Notes under the pieces: generated by a model
The model's input: only the letters and a program-made list of their open reading frames with translations
Database searches by the model: none
Told to the model about the DNA's origin: nothing
NCBI GenBank assembly: GCA_040375675.1
Contig: JBEIRY010000001.1
Span: 5,705 to 69,704, forward strand
DNA length: 64,000 nt
Source: CAIUSP01 sp040375675
Lineage (GTDB): Bacteria; Actinomycetota; Thermoleophilia; Solirubrobacterales; 70-9
Direction: 5' to 3'
Shown here: piece after piece, positions 42,472-51,746 of the stretch
How the letters are laid out: every line of letters starts with the position of its first letter
How positions within the stretch are numbered: the stretch's first letter is position 1
Made by a program: the position numbers and the translations under genes

Positions 42472-43923
42472 TCACCGGCCCTGCGTGGCCATCCCCTTGA
42501 TCATCTCCCGCGCCTCGTCTGGCCCGGAGAGCTCCCCCGCGTACGTTGCCGCGCGAAGCTCCTCGATGATCCTGCCTACCTCGGGACCGGGAGAAATGTT
42601 CAGTTCTTCGACTATCTCGTCGCCGTTCAGGGGAGGACTTGGTGGTCCGTCACGATGCCAGTCGAGGGCCGGGGTGAACATCTCCTTTGCAAGATCGAGA
42701 TGCGCGGCAACCATCTCCTCGCTGGCGATCGGGCCTGAGCCCCTGGCCGAGAGACGGTCGGCGACGCTGAGCAGCGTGACATCGGCTGCCACGGGGTCGC
42801 AAGCGCTCAGGTAGTCGTAGACCCGGCGCCTGGCCAGCGGACGCTCGTGAATCAGGAACCCGAGCCGCAGATGATTCCGAACCAGCGAGGTGAGATAGGC
42901 AGAGAGCTTTCTGCCAACTCTGAAGCGGTCGCAGATCTCGAGCGTAATCTCCGCACCGGCCTCATCGTGGCCCATGAAGGTGACCATGTCCCCCTCCTCC
43001 AAACGAGTAGCCGGCTTGCCTATGTCGTGGAAGAGTGCTCCGATCCTGAGAGCCACGCGCCGGGTGACATCTTCAGCCACGACCTCGTCGAGAAACTCAT
43101 CCAGCCGCGTAGCCTCTGCCCCGGCGTATTCAGAGAGCCTCGACTCCGCCTCCAGAAGCTGCTCGAGAACCGCGAGCGTATGTCCATGTACATCGAGGTG
43201 ATGATTTCGGTTCTGCCCTACGCCTCGAAGAGTCGCCAGTTCCGGCAGGAAGTGCTCGGTGACCTGCAGTTCGTCGAGGAGCTCTAATGAGCGCATCGGA
43301 TCGCGCCCCGAAAGCATCAGGCTGAACTCGGCGAACTGCCTCTCTCCCGCGGGCTCTCCTGCCCGCGCAGATTCGATGCGGGCCAGCTCGATCGTCCCTG
43401 GCTCGACGACCAACTCGCAAGCGGTCGCGATTCTCGCTGCGCGAAGCAGGCGCAAAGGGTCGTCTGAAAAGCTCTGATTCGAAGCGGCGCGAAGTACCCG
43501 CTTCTCGACATCAGCCTCTCCACCGGTTGGATCGATCAGAATCTCAGCACTCTCGGTCAGGTGAATGGCCATAGCGTTGATGGTGAAGTCGCGTAAACGA
43601 AGGTCCCCCTCGATGTCTTCGGCCCGAAGGCCCGCAACGTCGAGATGCCAGCTCCTGTCGGCCGATACGACGCGCCAAGTTCCATGTTCGGCGGACAGTT
43701 CAAATGCAAATCCCCTTCCCCCCGCCGCGACCTCGCGTGCGATTCGCTGCTCGTCTCCAGAGGAAACCACGAGATCTACATCCACCACATCGGATCCGAA
43801 GAGGGCGTCTCGTACAGCGCCACCGACTATCCAGACCTGATCTTCTTCGGCAAGGGTGTCGATGGCTACTTTTGCGGCCTCGGCAGACCTGACCCGACCG
43901 ACGATCTCGGAATGAGCACTCAC
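42472..43923 (-). CDS. cca: CCA tRNA nucleotidyltransferase / poly(A) polymerase with HD domain
   Basis: 483 residues. The head has IVGGAVRDALFG and DVDLVV (catalytic Asp pair) near 32-50, then LRDFTINAMA near 110-119 and RLLRAARIA (template Arg). The C-terminal HD domain has HHLDVHGHTLAVLE and LFHDIGKPATR near 250-310, giving 2',3'-phosphatase or phosphodiesterase activity. The three tRNAs in this window lack encoded CCA, so this enzyme must add it. The start overlaps the alr stop by four bases. Confidence 0.95.
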   Translation of the reverse strand: MSAHSEIVGRVRSAEAAKVAIDTLAEEDQVWIVGGAVRDALFGSDVVDVDLVVSSGDEQRIAREVAAGGRGFAFELSAEHGTWRVVSADRSWHLDVAGLRAEDIEGDLRLRDFTINAMAIHLTESAEILIDPTGGEADVEKRVLRAASNQSFSDDPLRLLRAARIATACELVVEPGTIELARIESARAGEPAGERQFAEFSLMLSGRDPMRSLELLDELQVTEHFLPELATLRGVGQNRNHHLDVHGHTLAVLEQLLEAESRLSEYAGAEATRLDEFLDEVVAEDVTRRVALRIGALFHDIGKPATRLEEGDMVTFMGHDEAGAEITLEICDRFRVGRKLSAYLTSLVRNHLRLGFLIHERPLARRRVYDYLSACDPVAADVTLLSVADRLSARGSGPIASEEMVAAHLDLAKEMFTPALDWHRDGPPSPPLNGDEIVEELNISPGPEVGRIIEELRAATYAGELSGPDEAREMIKGMATQGR

Positions 43924-45059
43924 TGGATGACCTCGCGAGGGACTCGCTGGCCTATTCCGACCGTAACCTCGTAGTTGATCGTTCCGAGATGATCTGCGAG
44001 CTCCTGAGCGGTGATCTCGTCATCCCCTTGCTTGCCGAGCAGAACCACCTCATCTCCAACTTCCACTTTGGAATCCGGACCCAGATCGATCGCGATGTTG
44101 TCCATCGACACGGCACCGATCACAGGCGCCCGACTACCACCAACCAGAACATCGGCAAGACCGCCGAATGCACGGCGGTAACCGTCTCCGTAGCCCACTG
44201 GACAGATAGCCACCTTGGTAGGGGAATCTGCGGTCCACTTCCTTCCATACCCGACCGAGTCGCCAGCCTGAAGCTCTTTGATCGCACCGATGCGTGAGAC
44301 GAGGCTCAAAGCAGGCTCGAGCCCGAGGGCCCTCGGGTCATCTCCATATGGAGAGAGACCGTAGATGGCAATTCCGCAACGGACGAAATCAAAGTGAGAG
44401 CCAGACTCGGATAGGGTCGCGCCACTGTTTGCAGCGTGAACCAGACACCCCGGCTGCAAGCTGCGCGCAATCGCGACGCTGTCAGAGAATCTCTCCATCT
44501 GCTCTTCGAGATACGGATCCCCGATCTCGTCGGCAGTTGCGAAATGAGTCCAGAGTCCAGCCAGCTCGAGGTCTTCATCTCGAGCCGCCGAGCTGAGTAG
44601 CTCGGACACCATCGCCTGATCGGTTTCGCCGAGTCGCCCCATGCCGGTGTCGTGCTTGACATGGACCCTCAGGGGCTTGCCCCGCTCGGCCCCGATCGCC
44701 TTACAGGCGTCGAGAAAGCCCTTCGTCCACACTCCTACCTCGGCATCGATCGCAGCCGCTCTGGCGAGCTCATCGGGGCTCATTGCACCGAGGACTATCA
44801 GCGGGACATCTCCAGCCTCAGGTACCGCAGCAAGGATCTCCTCTGCCTCACCTGCAGTTGCAACAGCGAGTCTGGCGGCCCCACCCCGAAGCGCAGCTCT
44901 CGCCACCTCGGCGGCACCGTGTCCGTAGGCGTCGGCCTTGACCACTGCGCACAGCTCTGACCCACCAGCGAGCTGATCGATGATCGCGCGACAGTTTCCT
45001 TCGATCGCAACAGTGGAGATGCGGGCAAGAATTCTCTGCCCAGATGCAGCCTCGCTCAT
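43920..45059 (-). CDS. alr: Alanine racemase
   Basis: Makes D-alanine for peptidoglycan. 379 residues. PLP lysine in VVKADAYGHG near 39, catalytic tyrosine in GDSVGYGRKW near 268, plus VKHDTGMGRLG and the conserved VSMDN near 317. Cotranscribed with nnr upstream and cca downstream through four-base overlaps; D-Ala links it to the D-Ala-D-Ala carboxypeptidase at 57 kb and to glmS/glmM in the same run of genes. Confidence 0.97.
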   Translation of the reverse strand: MSEAASGQRILARISTVAIEGNCRAIIDQLAGGSELCAVVKADAYGHGAAEVARAALRGGAARLAVATAGEAEEILAAVPEAGDVPLIVLGAMSPDELARAAAIDAEVGVWTKGFLDACKAIGAERGKPLRVHVKHDTGMGRLGETDQAMVSELLSSAARDEDLELAGLWTHFATADEIGDPYLEEQMERFSDSVAIARSLQPGCLVHAANSGATLSESGSHFDFVRCGIAIYGLSPYGDDPRALGLEPALSLVSRIGAIKELQAGDSVGYGRKWTADSPTKVAICPVGYGDGYRRAFGGLADVLVGGSRAPVIGAVSMDNIAIDLGPDSKVEVGDEVVLLGKQGDDEITAQELADHLGTINYEVTVGIGQRVPREVIQ

Positions 45060-46570
45060 CTGCTCAGACCTCCTGGTATCTCCTCCAGTACATCACTGGC
45101 GATTACGGAATCGACTCCAATGCGTTTGGCAGCGGCGATTCCGGCTCGAGCATGGGCTTTGACCGCTACGCAGGCAGATTCGAAAGGATCGAGTCCTCGG
45201 GCGAGCATCGCGCCGATCATGCCCGATAGAACATCACCGGTGCCAGCGGTGGCAAGTGCGGGGGTCGAGTACGGATTTATCGCGACCTTCTCGCCATCGG
45301 TAACGATCGTGTCGTCGCCTTTGAAGACGACTACCGAGCCGGAAAGCCTCGCCGCCTCCATGGCGCTCTCCAGTCGATGCTCGGATACCTGTGCTGAATC
45401 AGCCTCGAGGAGACGAGCCAACTCGCCAGCGTGAGGGGTAAGAACCGTCGCCTGTCTCCTGTCAGAAAGCAGTCCGAGCTTGCCGGAAAGTGCCTGGAAT
45501 GCATCGGCATCGACCACCAGGGGTGCGGAAAAACGTGGCAGGAGATTCCTCGCCAGGCGCTCGAGCGACGGCTCGCGACCGAGCCCGGGCCCGAAGACGA
45601 TGGCGTCTGCCCCTTCGCAAGCGGCAATCATCTGTTCCTCAGCCGCGCCTCTGAAGAACCCTTCCCGGGAGGGACAGCCAACCGACATCACCTCGGTCAG
45701 CTTGATCTCGAATATCTGTGCGAGCTCTGCGGGCACAACAACCGTGGCGTAGCCGGCGCCGCTTCTTACTGCAGCCGTTGCGGACATGCAGACCGCTCCA
45801 GTGAGACCGCGGGACCCACCGCAGATGACCACCCGTCCAGAAGTGAACTTGTTCGATTCAGAGCCGCGAGCAGGAGGGGCGGCGAGTACACGGTCCGAGA
45901 TCAGACCAGCGTAAGGATCTGCGGGCGCATCGTCCGGTATGCCGATGGGGGCGACCACGAGATCTCCACAGACCCACTTTCCGGGAGCGATCCAGTGGCC
46001 GAGCTTCGAGAGGTGGAAGGTCACCGTGGCATCCGCTTTGACCGCCTCTCCCACTATCTCCCCAGTGCTTGCGTTGACACCGGATGCGATGTCAGCGGAG
46101 ACGACCGAGGCGTTCGAATCGTTGAGCGACGAGATCGCAGCGGCAGCGGCATCTCGCGGTTCGCCGGCAAAGCCCGTTCCGAAGATCGCATCGACTGCAA
46201 CCTCAGCGTCTGAAAGCAGCGCTCCGATCCTTCCGTCGGCGACCTCTACGACAGGGCCGAGGCGGTCCAGATTGACCTGGGAGTCAGGGGTGATTCCCTC
46301 AGTACCACCGACCAAGACCGTCTCGACCTGATGGCCTCTCTCACGCAACACGCGCGCAGCAACCAAGCCGTCGCCCCCGTTGTTTCCCTTGCCGCAGACC
46401 ACGAGGATTCTCTTCTCCGAACCGGCGAGACTCGCCGCCCTCTCGGCCAAAGCCATGCCTGCGGTCTCCATCAACTCGAGTGAGGAGATACCCCTGTCCT
46501 CGATCGCCCAGCGGTCGTCCTCGCGCATTTGCGCGGCATCGAGGCAGGGATCGAGCCATTCAGCGGTCAC
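45056..46570 (-). CDS. nnr: Bifunctional NAD(P)HX epimerase / ADP-dependent dehydratase
   Basis: Repairs hydrated NAD(P)H. 504 residues in two domains. N-terminal epimerase: VVCGKGNNGGDGLVAARVL near 55-73 and DAIFGTGFAG. C-terminal ribokinase-like dehydratase: ICGGSRGLTGA, TVLTPHAGELARLL, VVFKGDDTIV and TPALATAGTGDVLSG, the ADP/ATP site. GTG start with a TAGGCT box eight bases upstream. Operon nnr-alr-cca; nnr next to alr and acpS is a common bacterial order. Confidence 0.95.
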   Translation of the reverse strand: MTAEWLDPCLDAAQMREDDRWAIEDRGISSLELMETAGMALAERAASLAGSEKRILVVCGKGNNGGDGLVAARVLRERGHQVETVLVGGTEGITPDSQVNLDRLGPVVEVADGRIGALLSDAEVAVDAIFGTGFAGEPRDAAAAAISSLNDSNASVVSADIASGVNASTGEIVGEAVKADATVTFHLSKLGHWIAPGKWVCGDLVVAPIGIPDDAPADPYAGLISDRVLAAPPARGSESNKFTSGRVVICGGSRGLTGAVCMSATAAVRSGAGYATVVVPAELAQIFEIKLTEVMSVGCPSREGFFRGAAEEQMIAACEGADAIVFGPGLGREPSLERLARNLLPRFSAPLVVDADAFQALSGKLGLLSDRRQATVLTPHAGELARLLEADSAQVSEHRLESAMEAARLSGSVVVFKGDDTIVTDGEKVAINPYSTPALATAGTGDVLSGMIGAMLARGLDPFESACVAVKAHARAGIAAAKRIGVDSVIASDVLEEIPGGLSR

Positions 46571-46578
46571 CTGAGACC

Positions 46579-46584
46579 AGCCTA
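46579..46584 (-). promoter_or_regulatory. -10 box for the nnr-alr-cca operon
   Basis: TAGGCT on the minus strand, eight bases before the GTG at 46570. Confidence 0.45.
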
Positions 46585-46597
46585 GGACGAAAGTGCC

Positions 46598-46987
46598 TCA
46601 GTGCGTGGTAGACGAAGCCCGAACCAAGGCGACTGCGCCGGCCATATCCCTGGAATGGGTTAGTGAGACCGATACGTCGAGCCCCCTGGCGAGCGCTATC
46701 TCCGAGGCCCGGCCGCTCAATTCGACGCGGGGAGCGCCCGAACCATCGATCCGGATCTCTACCTGGGAAACCGGCACACCACGCTCGCCGATCGCCTTCA
46801 CTACCGCTTCTTTGGCGGCAAACCGCGCTGCCAGATGCCTTCCGGGCCTGACACGCTCATTCGAGTAGGCAAGCTCTCCAGAGCTGAAAAGGCGCTCAGC
46901 CAGAGCCGGGCGGCGATCGAGAGCGGCCTCGACCCGATCGATCTCGATCAGGTCGATACCTATCCCCTCTCCAGAAACAGGATCCAT
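46598..46987 (-). CDS. acpS: Holo-[acyl-carrier-protein] synthase
   Basis: Transfers 4'-phosphopantetheine from CoA to ACP. 129 residues, start ATG 46987 (MDPVSGEGIGIDLIEIDRVE); the longer frame upstream overlaps glmS. Seen: Mg-binding Asp in GIDLIEIDR, FAAKEAVVKAIG (second acidic ligand) near 60-71, and the C-terminal VSLTHS. Two bases after the glmS stop. Confidence 0.95.
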   Translation of the reverse strand: MDPVSGEGIGIDLIEIDRVEAALDRRPALAERLFSSGELAYSNERVRPGRHLAARFAAKEAVVKAIGERGVPVSQVEIRIDGSGAPRVELSGRASEIALARGLDVSVSLTHSRDMAGAVALVRASSTTH

Positions 46988-46989
46988 AT

Positions 46990-48867
46990 CTATTCGACGG
47001 TCACTGTCTTGGCGAGATTGCGTGGCTGATCGACATTCATCCCGTTGAGGCGAGCCACGTGGTAAGCGAGCAACTGGAGGGGAATTATCGCGAGGATGGG
47101 CTGAAGGATCCAATCGGTCTCGGGGACGAAGACCGTCTCGTCTGCGACATCGGAAACCTCGTCGAAGCCGCGTGTCGCAACCGCAACCACATCGGCGCCT
47201 CGAGCCCTGACCTCCTCGACATTGGAGAGGATCTTCCCCAGGACCGGGCTTTCGGTGGCGACGCAGATAACCGGTGTCGACTCATCGAGCAAAGCGATCG
47301 GCCCGTGTTTCATCTCGCCAGCCGCGTAGGCATCGGCCGGGATGTAGGAGATCTCCTTCAGCTTCAGGGCTCCCTCGAGGCAGATGGGCAGGCCGATATG
47401 ACGCCCCAGGTAGAGGAAGAAGCGTCGGTGTCGCTCGCGCTCGGCTATCGAGAGAACCTTGTCGTTGGTCTCACGGATCGTCTCGTCGATCAACGATGGC
47501 AGGCGCTTCAGCCCTGCGACCAACTCATTGTTTCGCTCCTCGCTCAGAGTGCCGCGAATCTCGGCAAGCCAGAGTCCGAGCAGGTACATGCAAGCGACCT
47601 GGCTGACGAAGGTCTTGGTTGCAGCGACCCCTACCTCGAGTCCGGCCCTGGTGAACAGGACGGCGTCTGCGTCTCGAGTCGCCTGACTTCCCATGATGTT
47701 GGTAACTGCCAGGACCTTTGCTCCGCGCTCACGCGCGAGCCTCATTGCCGCAAGCGTGTCGGCGGTCTCTCCCGACTGGGTGATCCCGATAACGAGATCG
47801 TCGTCGTTTACGACCGGATCGCGATATCGGTACTCGGAGGCGATGTCCATCTCTACCGGCACGCGCGCCCAGGATTCGATTGCGTAGCGCCCCACCAAAC
47901 CGGCGTGGTAACTGGTCCCGCAGGCCACGATCACGATCCGTTTGATCGACTTGACGAAATCTTCCTCAAAACCGAGTTCCGAGAGATCTACAGCGTCGGC
48001 CTCGTGCAGGCGGTCGGCGATCGTTTCGGCAACGGCGTCGGGCTGCTCGTGAATCTCCTTCAGCATGAAAGTCTCGAAGCCCTCCTTCTCCGCTGCGGCC
48101 GCATCCCAGGTCACCTCATCGGTCTCGCGAGCGACCTCGTTACCGTCACCATCGAAGATCCTCGCTGTGCCTGGACCCAGCGTCACCACCTCGCCGTCTT
48201 CGATGCTCAGCGCGTTTCTCGTCTCGGCAAGGAAGGCCGGAATAGCCGAGGCAACGAAGGTTTCCCCTTCACCAAGCCCCACGATGAGCGGACACTCCTT
48301 GCGGGCAGCGACTAACTCGTCAGGGTTAGCCGAAGACATCGCCACGAAAGCGTAATGACCCCTGAGATCGCCAAAGGCGGCCCGCACTGCAGCAGTCAGA
48401 TCGCCGTCGTAGTGACGTTCGATCAAGTGAGCGACTATCTCGGCATCAGTCTCTGAGCTGAACGAGTGCCCCTGTTCAGCCAGTTCGCGGCGCAACTGCG
48501 CATGGTTTTCGACGATGCCGTTGAGCACGATCTGTATCTCCCCGCGGCAGTCGGAGTGCGGATGAGTGTTCTCCTCTGTGACGCGCCCGTGGGTTGCCCA
48601 TCGGGTATGGGCGATACCTGTGCCGGCATCCGCCAGAGCCGTAGTGGTTGCTACCGCGCCTCCATCGGCTTTTGCCGACATCTCGCTGTCCACGGCGGCG
48701 CGAAGGTTGGCGAGATTGCCGACTGCACGGACACTTTCGATCACGCCATCGGAGCCAAGCAGGGAGAGACCTGCGGAGTCGTAACCGCGATATTCAAGGC
48801 TCTCGAGACCGGCAAGGAGCAGATCCCTACAGGGGCGTGGCCCCACATATCCGACTATTCCGCACAT
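46990..48867 (-). CDS. glmS: Glutamine-fructose-6-phosphate aminotransferase (isomerizing)
   Basis: First step to UDP-GlcNAc. 625 residues. Cys2 of MCGIVGYVG is the glutaminase nucleophile (after Met removal). The two SIS domains begin near residue 300 (VACGTSYHAGLVGRY) and 475 (FFLYLGRHIGLPICLEGALK). The C-terminus DQPRNLAKTVTVE is canonical. The glutaminase domain carries an extra ADGGAVATTTALADAGTG insert near 68-85. No glmS ribozyme is seen in the 60 bases upstream. Confidence 0.97.
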   Translation of the reverse strand: MCGIVGYVGPRPCRDLLLAGLESLEYRGYDSAGLSLLGSDGVIESVRAVGNLANLRAAVDSEMSAKADGGAVATTTALADAGTGIAHTRWATHGRVTEENTHPHSDCRGEIQIVLNGIVENHAQLRRELAEQGHSFSSETDAEIVAHLIERHYDGDLTAAVRAAFGDLRGHYAFVAMSSANPDELVAARKECPLIVGLGEGETFVASAIPAFLAETRNALSIEDGEVVTLGPGTARIFDGDGNEVARETDEVTWDAAAAEKEGFETFMLKEIHEQPDAVAETIADRLHEADAVDLSELGFEEDFVKSIKRIVIVACGTSYHAGLVGRYAIESWARVPVEMDIASEYRYRDPVVNDDDLVIGITQSGETADTLAAMRLARERGAKVLAVTNIMGSQATRDADAVLFTRAGLEVGVAATKTFVSQVACMYLLGLWLAEIRGTLSEERNNELVAGLKRLPSLIDETIRETNDKVLSIAERERHRRFFLYLGRHIGLPICLEGALKLKEISYIPADAYAAGEMKHGPIALLDESTPVICVATESPVLGKILSNVEEVRARGADVVAVATRGFDEVSDVADETVFVPETDWILQPILAIIPLQLLAYHVARLNGMNVDQPRNLAKTVTVE

Positions 48868-48927
48868 CGCTTGGAAGACAGGGTAATAGCCACCCCTGCC
48901 ACCAGCGGCAGGCGGGGTTCACCGTGC

Positions 48928-50238
48928 CTAGGAAAGCTCCGATTCGGCGACTGCCACCAGGCGATCGAGTAGTTCCTCGCAACGATCTTCACTCGGCGCC
49001 TCGACCATGATCCGCACCAGAGGCTCGGTTCCTGACTTCCGCACGAGCACACGGCCCTCGCCCGCGAGCTCGGACTCGACCGCCGCTACCTCTGCCCAGA
49101 GCAACTTCGCGTCGTCGACTGCGCCGGGATCGGAAACCCTGACGTTGCGCAGGCCCTGCGGCAGCCGCCCGAATGACTCGGCAGCCGCCAGCGGCTCGCC
49201 GTCGAGCGCGCTCAGCAGCAACAGGGCCGCAGCGATGCCGTCTCCGGTAGGCGAAAAGCGACGCCAGATGATGTGCCCTGACTGCTCTCCGCCGAGTTGC
49301 CAGTCGCGCTCATTGAGCGCTGCGGCAACATGCCTGTCGCCAACCGACGTCTCGGTGATCTCTATTCCGGCCTCGTCCATCGCCTGGCGAAACCCGAAAT
49401 TGGTCATCACGGTCACCGCTATTCCTCCTCCGAGCTCACCTGAATCGGCGAGAGAGGTGCCGACTATCGCGAGGATTTCGTCACCGTCGTAAACCCGCCC
49501 CGAACCATCCACCGCAACTACCCGGTCTCCATCGCCATCGAAGGCGAAACCGATAGCGGCAGCGCTTTCGACCACGGCAGCCGACAGTGCCTCGGCATGC
49601 TGCGAGCCGCACTCTGAGTTGATGTTCCTGCCATCCGGTTCAGCGAAGATCTCCACTACCTCTGCCCCGAGCTGGCGAAAGGCCTCGGGTCCGGCGTGGA
49701 AGGTGGCACCGTTCGCACAGTCGAGCACCACCTTGAGGCCAGTGAGATCCAGAGGAAAAGCAATACCCAGCTCGCGCAGATAGTCGCCCAGACCTCCCTC
49801 CAGCTCGATCACCCGACCGATCGCATCCGTCTCGGTTGGGTTCGATCCGCTTACCAAAGCCTCCATCCTTGCCTCGGCATCATCGGGGAGCTTCCCTCCG
49901 TCGGGGCCGAAAAACTTGATCCCGTTGTCTTCGTACGGATTGTGCGACGCCGAGACGACTGCACCGAGATCGAGTCCCAGCTTTCGGACGAGTACCGAAG
50001 CAGCTGGTGTGGGGAGCACGTCGGCGAGTATCGCGTCTCCCCCTCCCTCGCAGATTCCAGCGGCAAGCGCCGAAGCGAGCATCGGCCCGGACTCACGCGT
50101 GTCGCGCACGATGAGTACACGTGGGCGATCGGAGTCGGACCCGAGTGCAGCAGCGCGGCCGAGTGAAGTTGCGAGTTCGGCGGTGAGAAACTCCCCGGCC
50201 TTCCCCCGGACACCGTCGGTGCCGAAGAGACCCGGCAC
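48928..50238 (-). CDS. glmM: Phosphoglucosamine mutase
   Basis: Converts GlcN-6-P to GlcN-1-P. 436 residues. Phosphoserine Ser98 in VVSASHNPYEDNGIKF, Mg-binding DGDGDR in FAFDGDGDRVV near 240, substrate loop GEQSGH near 320, and RKSGTEPLVRIM near 405. GTG start two bases after rpsI, so rplM-rpsI-glmM form one unit, and glmS follows 60 bases later. This order is common in Gram-positive bacteria. Confidence 0.97.
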   Translation of the reverse strand: MPGLFGTDGVRGKAGEFLTAELATSLGRAAALGSDSDRPRVLIVRDTRESGPMLASALAAGICEGGGDAILADVLPTPAASVLVRKLGLDLGAVVSASHNPYEDNGIKFFGPDGGKLPDDAEARMEALVSGSNPTETDAIGRVIELEGGLGDYLRELGIAFPLDLTGLKVVLDCANGATFHAGPEAFRQLGAEVVEIFAEPDGRNINSECGSQHAEALSAAVVESAAAIGFAFDGDGDRVVAVDGSGRVYDGDEILAIVGTSLADSGELGGGIAVTVMTNFGFRQAMDEAGIEITETSVGDRHVAAALNERDWQLGGEQSGHIIWRRFSPTGDGIAAALLLLSALDGEPLAAAESFGRLPQGLRNVRVSDPGAVDDAKLLWAEVAAVESELAGEGRVLVRKSGTEPLVRIMVEAPSEDRCEELLDRLVAVAESELS

Positions 50239-50240
50239 GA

Positions 50241-50960
50241 TCAGCGCTTGGAAAACTGCGGGCGCTTACGCGCCTTCTTCAGACCGGCCTTGCGACGCTC
50301 CTTGACGCGAGCATCCCGGGTGAGCATTCCGCGCCGCTTCAGCTCCTGACGAAGCTCGGGGTCGATCTCGCAGAGGGCTCGAGCGATTCCATGGCGCACC
50401 GCAGATGCCTGTCCCGAGATGCCGCCGCCGTGAACACGAACCCGCACATCGACATTGCCGTCGTATCCGGTCTGGGTAAGTGCCTGCATCGCAACCGTAC
50501 GAAGATAGGGACGGGGGAAGTACTCCTCGAGCGGGCGCTCATTCACCTTCACATCTCCTCCGCCCTGGCTGAGGATCACGCGAGCAACCGAGGACTTGCG
50601 CTTACCGGTGGCCATGAATCGAGCATCAGCTGAAATCGTGGCTGGCTTGACCTCTATCGGCTTGTTACGAGCTTCGAGCTGAGCCTCGCGTTCAGCCTGC
50701 TCCTCGGCCTCTGCCTCGGCACGGGCACGCTCTTCAGCATCCATCTCTGCCTCAGGCTCTTCGATCGCGATCGGGTCGAGCTCGGCCCCGGGGACGGTCT
50801 CCTTCTTCTCTTCCTTTGAAGACCCCTTCTTGCCGGCGTCCTTCTTCGGTTCAGGCGTCGGCGTATCGCTGCCGCCGGACTTCTCTGCGGACTCCGGCTG
50901 CTGGGCTTCGTTTGACTCGGGAGCCTCTTCGTTGCCGGGCTTCTGTGGTTCGTCGCTCAC
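50241..50960 (-). CDS. rpsI: Ribosomal protein S9 with long acidic N-terminal extension
   Basis: The C-terminal 125 residues are canonical S9: ATGKRKSSVARVIL, RPLEEYFPRPY, GGGISGQASAVRHGIARAL and the final basic KRPQFSKR that reaches the P site. The first 110 residues are an added, disordered-looking, Glu/Ala-rich tail (EEPEAEMDAEERARAEAEAE), much longer than in E. coli S9. GTG start overlaps the rplM stop by four bases (GTGA). Actinobacterial S9 proteins often have extensions; this one is long. Confidence 0.96.
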   Translation of the reverse strand: MSDEPQKPGNEEAPESNEAQQPESAEKSGGSDTPTPEPKKDAGKKGSSKEEKKETVPGAELDPIAIEEPEAEMDAEERARAEAEAEEQAEREAQLEARNKPIEVKPATISADARFMATGKRKSSVARVILSQGGGDVKVNERPLEEYFPRPYLRTVAMQALTQTGYDGNVDVRVRVHGGGISGQASAVRHGIARALCEIDPELRQELKRRGMLTRDARVKERRKAGLKKARKRPQFSKR

Positions 50961-51391
50961 GCTTCGATCTCCATCTCGGTGGGGGATTGTGCCTGATGTG
51001 GATGCTCTGGACCCGCATACACCTTCAGCTTGGTCAACTGCTGTCGAGAAAGCCTGTTACGGGGCATCATTCCCTTGACCGCCTTGCGGATTACCTCCTC
51101 CGGCTGACGGTCGAGCATCTCCGAGAGGGTCCGGGAACGGATTCCACCCGGATAGCCGGAATGTCGCCAGTAGCGCTTGTCACTCAACTTCTTGCCGGTT
51201 ACGCGGATCTTCTCCGCGTTCACGACGACGACGAAATCGCCTACGTCTACATGCGGTGTGTAAGTGGGCTTGCGCTTTCCGCGCAGCAGATCCGCGATCT
51301 GGGTCGCAAGACGCCCTAGGGTCTTGCCCTCGGCATCGACCACAACCCAAGTGCGGTCACGATCAGTATTTGTCGCCTGATAGGTCTTCAT
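50957..51391 (-). CDS. rplM: Ribosomal protein L13
   Basis: 144 residues. RTWVVVDAEGKTLGRLATQI, VVVNAEKIRVTGKKLSDKRY, MLPRN-like MMPRNRLSRQQL and VYAGPEHPHQAQ are all canonical L13. First gene of rplM-rpsI-glmM. Its promoter lies in the 355-base region before the M23 peptidase gene, which is divergent. Confidence 0.97.
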   Translation of the reverse strand: MKTYQATNTDRDRTWVVVDAEGKTLGRLATQIADLLRGKRKPTYTPHVDVGDFVVVVNAEKIRVTGKKLSDKRYWRHSGYPGGIRSRTLSEMLDRQPEEVIRKAVKGMMPRNRLSRQQLTKLKVYAGPEHPHQAQSPTEMEIEA

Positions 51392-51584
51392 CTAAAAGAG
51401 GCCACTCCAGACCGGCTCTTGGGCCGGACAGGCGCGGCTGCGCGATGATAGCCGCCTCAGCCGTATGCCGCAGGCGTGGAGGTCACAGACCGCAAGCCTT
51501 GGCCCACACTGACAGCTCGACAGAAATGGAAAGATGGCGCCGGAGCACTCCTGTAGCCTCTCGATTGCAAGGCTCAATCACTTG
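51392..51584. other. Gene-free region between rplM and the riboswitch
   Basis: This part of a 355-base intergenic region should hold the leftward rplM promoter and the rightward promoter for the riboswitch mRNA. I see no confident -10/-35 pair, no reading frame with coding character and no repeat. Confidence 0.5.
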
Positions 51585-51740
51585 GAATCGAGTTTCAGGT
51601 GAGCGGGGGAACCACTCAGGTACCGAGGCCTTAGGAAGTCTTATAGAGGTCTCGAAGGTACCCGGGGCGAATCGCATGGATAGACAGATGCGTAGCGCCA
51701 ACTTTTCGGCGCGAGCCCGACAGCTAACCCCGTCGGTCAC
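51585..51740 (+). ncRNA. c-di-AMP riboswitch (ydaO/yuaA type)
   Basis: Recognised from the conserved cores: a CGGGGGAACCACT segment (51604-51616), GGGGCGAATCGCATG (51662-51676), and the 3' core CCCGACAGCTAACCCCGTCGG (51717 onward). These match the consensus of ydaO motifs found before peptidoglycan hydrolase genes in Actinobacteria, for example rpf and NlpC/P60 genes. The 5' edge is approximate. It ends about six bases before the GTG of the M23 peptidase, so when the aptamer is folded the start region should be closed; c-di-AMP would repress synthesis. Basis: sequence cores seen, ligand from the known family. Confidence 0.85.
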
Positions 51741-51746
51741 AGAAAA

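Noticed and set aside
47059..48315. 418-codon plus-strand frame inside glmS
   Set aside because: Antisense shadow of glmS; no protein family signature.
48868..48927. Possible glmS ribozyme upstream of glmS
   Set aside because: The gap is only 60 bases, too short for the ribozyme core, and no conserved core sequence is visible.
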